From: Pterobdella sp. o SKG-2022
Taxonomy: Eukaryota > Annelida > Clitellata > Hirudinida > Piscicolidae
NCBI GenBank assembly: GCA_964035795.1
Contig: OZ038323.1
Span: 1,349,172 to 1,413,171, forward strand
Reading direction: 5' to 3'
DNA: 64,000 nt
Shown here: piece by piece, positions 47,575 to 64,000 of the stretch
Numbering within the stretch: position 1 is the stretch's first letter
How the letters are laid out: the number at the start of each line of letters is the position of its first letter
Position numbers and translations under genes: made by a program
Notes under the pieces: generated by a model
Seen by the model: only the letters and a program-made list of their open reading frames with translations
Told to the model about the DNA's origin: nothing
The model's database searches: none

Positions 47575-49900
47575 ACAGAATATGGCCACTTGGCGAGGGT
47601 TCTTCTGTAGGGGTTTGCGATCAGTCAATAATTTAAAATGTCTTCTATAAACATATTTATAAAACTTTCTAATCGCCAAAACTAAAGCTAAAGCTTTTTT
47701 CTCGATTTGTCCATAGTTTTTTTCAGATTTTGTGAGAGCTCTTCCAGCATGTGCTATTGCTTTCTTACTTCCATCTTCAAACCGATGTAGAATTACCCCA
47801 TGAATATCATATTCACATGCATCGGCTGCGATAATTATTTTCTTTTTTGGGTTATAATGCGTTAAAAGTAAGTCAGATTGTAATAATTTTTTGAAATTTT
47901 CGATACATTTCTTACTATTTGAATTCATTTTGAGTTTCTTATTCATCTAACGGTTCTCTTATTGATCGGATATCTTGTATAAATATCAAATAATATGTAA
48001 CCATACCCAAAAACGATTTGAGTTGTTTCTTATTGGCTGGTGCGGCATATTGATTATGGCTTCGATTTTTACTGGATCAGGTTTGCGATCATTTTTATTT
48101 ATGACATTACCGAGGAATTTAAGCTCTTTGAAAAAAAAAAACATTTTTCTAGTTTAACACAAAGACCAAATTCATCGATTCGTTTAAATAGGGCCAATAC
48201 GTTTTCATCATGCTCTTTTAATGTCTTACCAGTTACAATCGCATCGTCCAAATAAGCTGCACGACCGTTAGATTATTATTTTTAGATTATCCATTGCTTC
48301 ATGAAAAATTCCTGGAGCGCATTTGACTCCGAAAGGTAGTCTCTCATATTGAAATAATCCTTTTGGTGTTGTTATCGTTAATAATCCTTTTGATTTATCT
48401 TCTACTTCTATTTGTAGATATGCTTTAGTAAAATCAATTTGTGTAAACCACGCTCCTCCATTAAGTTCGGTAAAAATATAATCTGGAGTGGGTAGTGGAT
48501 GGGCATGACTTTCAAGCACTTTGTTTAAACCTGTTTTAAAATCCGCACATATCTTGATATCACCGTTAGCTTTTGTTATTGCAACAATTGGTGCCACCCA
48601 CTTGCTATAGTCGCCCTTCTTAATCACTCCATCGTTAATAAGTCTATCCAATTCTTTCTCTACTAGTTGTTCACTTCCATAGAGAATTTTCCTGGGTTTA
48701 CAAAATACTGGTTTTGCTCCTTCTTTGATAGAAAGTTTTTACAAAGACCTAATCCGTTTTTAAAAATATTAGGGTATTTTGTTTTAAATTTTTTTATTAG
48801 GTTCATCTTTTTTTTAATTTCTTTTTTAATAGACATGATAGAGATGTTGTGTTTTTCCAAATCAGTAAAAAGTTTTCTAAATGGTGGTAGCTTTTACATC
48901 CAGTCCAATCCCATTATGTCATTTACTTGAGAAACATAACAGCTACCGTAACCATTGGAATTTTTCCATATAAGTTTTATTTCAAATTGGCCCCTCACCT
49001 CAATTCGGCTGCCATTAGCAGCTTTCAAATTCCAGTGCGCTTCATCTAATTTTGAACTTCTGATTTTTTCCATGTTTCTTCACTTAAGCTCCACAATCTA
49101 ATTGCATGCAGGTCGATGCTGCCTTATTTATCTTAACCCATGCGTATCTTCTTTTTGTGCTGTTATCTGTCGTTATAGCGTTAATGTTTGCTTCTATTTT
49201 ACTATCTTCGAACTCAGATTGATTGTGTCTGAATCGTGGCTTATAGTTTTGTTTTTAATACACATTTTTATTCCAGTTGTAATTTCCGTATTTTTTATGT
49301 ATATAGCTTCTAATCATTGGCACGTATTTTTTTAATCTCCTACAATCTCGTTTCAAATGATTTTTGAGCCGCATGAATAACAAGTTCTTATTTTATCATC
49401 AGAATCTTTGCTAAAGTCTTTTTAATGATACTTTTTAGAATCTTGTTTTACTTTCGAAATGAATTTTTCAGTAATTAAGTCTGCATTATTTTTGTTAACG
49501 ATCATTTTTTCGCATGTATTTATCAAATCTTTCAAAGTTGTTTAATCACTTTCTTCTATTTTGGTAGTAAGTTTAACTAATTAATTGTTGCTTCCTTCTA
49601 CTTCAAAGCCTAATATGAAAACGATTTATTTGATATCTTCCTTTGACATTTCTTCCACTTTAGCTATTTTGTACATACGGTTTACTATGCCTCCATATGT
49701 TCTTATCGGCATGCAAGATTTTTCAATCACATTGAAAAATTCAAACTTTTTCTCGAATAAAGAAACTTCATCTCCGGATAGTTTTTCCAATATTTTTTTT
49801 GCTTTCTCATTATCGATGTCTGTGGCTCTTTTTGGCAAAATCACCAACAACCCTTTCTTCTAGCAGAGCTGCCTTTTGAGGAATCTTGCCTCTTATTCGT
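47575..49900 (-). mobile_element. Decayed Gypsy element: gag remnant, RT and RNase H
   Basis: Minus strand, from high to low coordinate: a gag-like segment GDEVSLFEKKFEFFNVIEKS and a single CYSCGSK knuckle remnant near 49.4 kb, then KFKTKYPNIFKNGLGLCKNF, then RT: LINDGVIKKGDYSKWVAPIV, ICADFKTGLNKV, WFTQIDFTKAYLQIEVED, LPFGVKCAPGIFHEAMDNL, then after a frameshift AAYLDDAIVTGKTLKEHDEN (catalytic YLDD intact), FLGNVINKNDRKPDPVK, and RNase H: IIIAADACEYDIHGVILHRF, RALTKSEKNYGQIEKKALAL, FKLLTDRKPLQ. Integrase and LTRs are not seen. Several frameshifts and stops. Confidence 0.85.
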
Positions 49901-50104
49901 TTGCTACTTAGAAATTAGGTAAGCTTTTTTCTGTTTCATCTTCAGCTGCAATAAATATAAAGCGTAAAAGGATTGACTAAACTGGGGATTTATTGTGTAA
50001 CTTTCAAGTTCATCTTATAAAAAGCTACGTGAAAAAAAAATGTGAAAAGTGTTTCATCTGAATACTCCAACTTAAAAAATTTGATCATCGAGTTGTTTTA
50101 AAAA

Positions 50105-50410
50105 TAAGATCATGCCTACAAAAGACCTAATCATGTCTACAATGGACCTTATCATGTCTAAAATAAACCTTATCATGTCTAAAATAAACCTAATCATGTC
50201 TTCAATGAACCTGAATCCTGTCTACAATGAACCTGAATCATGTCTACAATGGACCAAATCATTTCTACAATGGAACTAATCATCTTCACAACAGACCTAC
50301 TCATGTCTACAATGAACTGAATCATGTCTACAATAGACCTAATCATGTTTACAATGAAGCTATTCATGTCTACAATAGACCTAATCATGTCTACAATGAA
50401 CCTAACCATA
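50105..50410. repeat. About 21-bp minisatellite CATGTCTACAATAGACCTAAT
   Basis: About 14 units with small changes. Lies next to the 3' side of the CR1/L2-like fragment. Confidence 0.9.
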
Positions 50411-50559
50411 TGTACATAGCCTTAGTCTGGTTAAATGAGAAATTCGAATGGGTTTTTTAAAATTATATTTCATTTACTAAAGCACGTTCTTTTGTTTTTA
50501 TTATTAAAGATTCGATAGCGTAACTTTCCTAATAAATTTTTTTCAAAATCTCAAATGTT

Positions 50560-51350
50560 TGTGAAAAATTGTGAATGAAGTTGTTCATAATAAAAGTGAG
50601 TTTTTAAAAGTTTGCGAAAAATTTTGAGAGCAGGAGATAAGCGCATGTTAGACGGGATAGAATTCAATAGACGTTGGGCATGGGGAGAATAAGATCGACT
50701 TCTAAACAAGCTTGATGGAACTGAAGACCAGAATGCAGGAATTTGAATCGTTGATTGGTGTGCCTGATAGAAAAAAGATCAAAAAGGTAGGTAGGTTTTC
50801 ATGCTTAAGAATGCAGAAAATGAGCCAAAGGAATTTAAATTGCATCTTCGGGAAACTGATAACCAGTGCAAACGATCAAGACACTCACTGGAAAAGCTAA
50901 ATTCATCAGTTTGAAAAACCGTTTCAGCTACTCTATTTTGGAGGGATTGAAGATTGTGCAAAAGATAATTTGGCTGTTCACAGGAAAGAGAATTGCAGTA
51001 GTCCAACCTAGAAAGAACTAGTGAAATAGTGAAAGCATTAGCAGTGGCAAGAGGTACGAATATACGTACTTGTTTTATGGCTTGAATATGAGAGTTAGAA
51101 AATTGGATTATTTAAGAGATAAAATAGGCGAAGTTCAAATTTGAGTCTAGAGTGACACCTAAAACTTGAGCTAGGAAGATAAAGTGAAAGTAGTGCCTTC
51201 AAGATTTACCACCGAGGAGAGCTTATATTTTGCTGAAAGAAAAAAGCTGCCAACAAACATCACTGCTTTTTGTAGGGTTTAGATTCAGTTGACTGTGAGA
51301 AAGCTAAAAGTTTAGAGCAGAAACAAGTAGTTAATTTATAAAGGGGGGTT
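50560..51350 (-). mobile_element. CR1/L2-like LINE 3' fragment
   Basis: Minus strand: LNLNPTKSSDV, LGVTLDSNLNFAYFIS, FVPLATANAFTISLVLSRLD then YCNSLSCEQPNYLLHNLQSL then QNRVAE, LDRLHWLSVSRRCNLNSFG, and the tail SPALKIFRKLLKTHFYYEQL. The SRLDYCNSL and LHWLPV-like boxes are diagnostic of this clade. 5'-truncated and frame-broken. An element of this clade is a candidate partner for the SINE tail. Confidence 0.85.
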
Positions 51351-51399
51351 TCACTTTTGCTAACAGCCAATAATCGTATCTATCAAATTAAAATTTTTA

Positions 51400-53150
51400 A
51401 TGACAACCTCATAATCTTTTGGAAGGTTGGCATATTTTGTCACCGGGCTTCAAGCTATTCTTCCGAGACATGATGTTAATATAGGAACGTGACTGAGAGC
51501 GACAGTGCCACTGCAAATAAAACCCCAAACCATCGTTAAAATATTTTTTAGGCATATACTGTCACCACATCTGAACGTTTTTCATAACTGCGAGATACAC
51601 CATTCAGTTCAAGAATCGATGGTATATGGGCTGATGATGAGTCTTTTTATGCGCTCATTTCTTGAGAATGACGGGAGAGCCTCCCAGAACTCTTAAAAAA
51701 CTAAGACATCTCATTTGATACACTAGTGCCGCAAACACAAAACAACCTTAGAATGGTGAAAAGTGCCTCTTTTTCCATCATTTTCAAAGAACTTTATGTC
51801 AAGTTGACATGGCTCGACGTTTATCTTGGCGTAAACCAAATCAAATCAAATAAATTACGAGTATGATTAAAGTGGCATTAACTTCAGGAGCTTCTATGAA
51901 CTTTAAATGCAATGTAATATAATGTAACTATAAAACAAACCCTTAACTAAGGTTAAGTGAAAAAAAAAGGTTTGTTGTTTGAAACAAAAACAATCATAAC
52001 AATACTTATATAAATGACATTTAGAAAACTGAGTCGATTTTATGAATGTATAAAAATAATTAAATCTGTGATAATAAACAAAAAAATTAATATAGATAAA
52101 ACTTTAGATAAAAAATTTAAGCAATCAAATGTTAATTGTAGACAAAATTTGAACAACTTCATTGTCTTCAACTTTTTTTAACGTAAGACTATATAGTGTT
52201 ATTTGAGGGATAGAAAACAATTTTGAAACTACTGTTTTATATTAAATAGTTGTTTTTCATAATGTGTAAAAAGTTGATTATTTCTATAATGAAATAATGC
52301 CTGCATTGAAAAGGCAAAAGCAGTTTTCGCTAATTCGATGAAAATTTGTCAAGTCCATATCACCAAGCGCACAAAATACCGTCGTTCAATTCAAACATTA
52401 AAGCAGTCTTCTCGTGTGGTTTTTAAAACTTTGAAAACAACGAAAACAACAGTGAGAAAAATCAAGACCCTTATCAACATATAACTAAAAAAAATGTTGA
52501 AAACACACAGACCAGACGCTGATCAATGGCAGCAAACCAACCAGCTTTCAGCAAAAATAAAATAAAAAAAAGAAGATGGAGAAGTAGTGGGCACATCTTG
52601 AAAAATCCATCTAGCAACATCGGCAGTTTTTAACAGACTCTATTTGTCCATCACTCTAAGAGTGGCACCACATTTCTGACCCAAAATCATCGTGGTTTCT
52701 TGAACGTCAGCCAACTGAAACTTTTGAAACATTTTAAAATTTTTTTTTTGAAATGAACAAAACATTGCGCGTTTTTGATTTATAGACTGCATAATAATTT
52801 AATAGTGAGAAGCACTGGAATGTACAATGCACTCAACAGATCAATATCGTACTGGAATGATTGAAGTTTCATAAATTATTGCGAAAAAGATAAAAATAAT
52901 GACTTATAAGTCTGCTGCCTCACAAAGCTGGTCATTGCTCAATGAATCCCATAGCTTACACGAGCTAAAAATGTGGGGAAATTGATGACGTAGAACAGTC
53001 TAAATCAAATAGTCAGGTAAAAAAACATAAAAAGTATTTATTAATCTGAATCACAAAGCCCTTAAAAAATTGTTAGTTTCATCAAAAAATCAACATAGAT
53101 GAATGGATAATGATCCAAGCAATAAATAGATGCTAAGACAAATTAATACA
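51400..53150. other. Unassigned intergenic sequence
   Basis: AT-rich with many homopolymer runs. A short plus-strand piece near 52.55 kb (KNKIKKRRWRSSGHILKNPS) resembles a LINE tail block but is too short to call. A MITE-like end AAGTATTTATTAATCTGAA lies at about 53034. Confidence 0.4.
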
Positions 53151-63800
<10,650 letters not shown>

Positions 63801-64000
63801 TTTCCCTTAAGTTGAAAAAATCGAAATCAAGAAACAAGTGTTAAAACGCATTTTTGACACTTCTATACAAAAGGTAAACTTTTGAGAGCCTAGAATGAGC
63901 TTTGAACTTAATCTCTTATGTAAAAGTTAACGCTCTTGAAAGTTTTATGTCAATTTCAGTTCTCATTTGTGGAAAGTTTCAATTTCTATATTTTATGTAT

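Noticed and set aside
50105..50410. Regularly spaced repeats resembling a CRISPR array
   Set aside because: Units are contiguous and degenerate with no unique spacers, in an animal genome; it is a minisatellite.
51235..51720. Possible further coding sequence next to the CR1/L2 fragment
   Set aside because: Apart from the LNLNPTKSSDV box at the edge, no RT or gene motifs could be read.

Overview
This is a piece of an animal (metazoan) nuclear genome, AT-rich and full of retroelement debris. Every host gene has many exons with GT-AG introns, and the products (beta-COP, sororin, ADAT3, DENND4, MANBAL) are animal or general eukaryotic housekeeping proteins. Conserved blocks are only moderately close to the vertebrate proteins as I know them. 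Together with the LINE, SINE and MITE load this suggests an invertebrate. I cannot name the phylum from the sequence alone.

Host genes, left to right. (1) COPB1 (coatomer beta) on the minus strand, 67-8187: 25 exons with consistent phases, cut by the left edge. (2) A sororin (CDCA5)-like gene on the minus strand, 8892-11001, two exons. (3) ADAT3, the non-catalytic partner of the tRNA A34 deaminase, on the plus strand, 11186-15269. It starts 184 bp from sororin, head to head, and its last exon lies beyond a truncated LINE. (4) A DENND4 (Crag-type) Rab GEF on the minus strand, 26444-45713: 27 exons summing to exactly 1897 codons. Its introns hold a full-length LINE, two other LINE fragments, a Gypsy element, three SINEs and a MITE. 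(5) MANBAL on the plus strand, 46160-46586: three exons, 87 residues, head to head with DENND4. (6) A D-2-hydroxyacid dehydrogenase of the glyoxylate/hydroxypyruvate reductase type on the minus strand, 53151-63800. A 7.4 kb second intron in it is packed with LINEs.

Between and inside the genes lie at least ten non-LTR retrotransposon remnants of several families. Some end in C2H2 fingers and two carry a PHD-like finger inside the reverse transcriptase ORF. There are also two decayed Gypsy elements, five copies of one tRNA-derived SINE, several inverted-repeat MITEs (one with a SINE nested in it), minisatellites, and (TG)n/(GATA)n microsatellites. All autonomous elements look dead: frameshifts, stops, lost YADD, or missing domains.

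The most unusual points are these. One LINE family is flanked by (TATC)n on both sides at one copy and on its 5' side at a second copy. Four splice acceptors have their polypyrimidine tract replaced by a (CA)n microsatellite. A composite MITE/SINE/LTR nesting history can be read from shared ends. Two conserved genes have exon junctions that are out of phase by one base.
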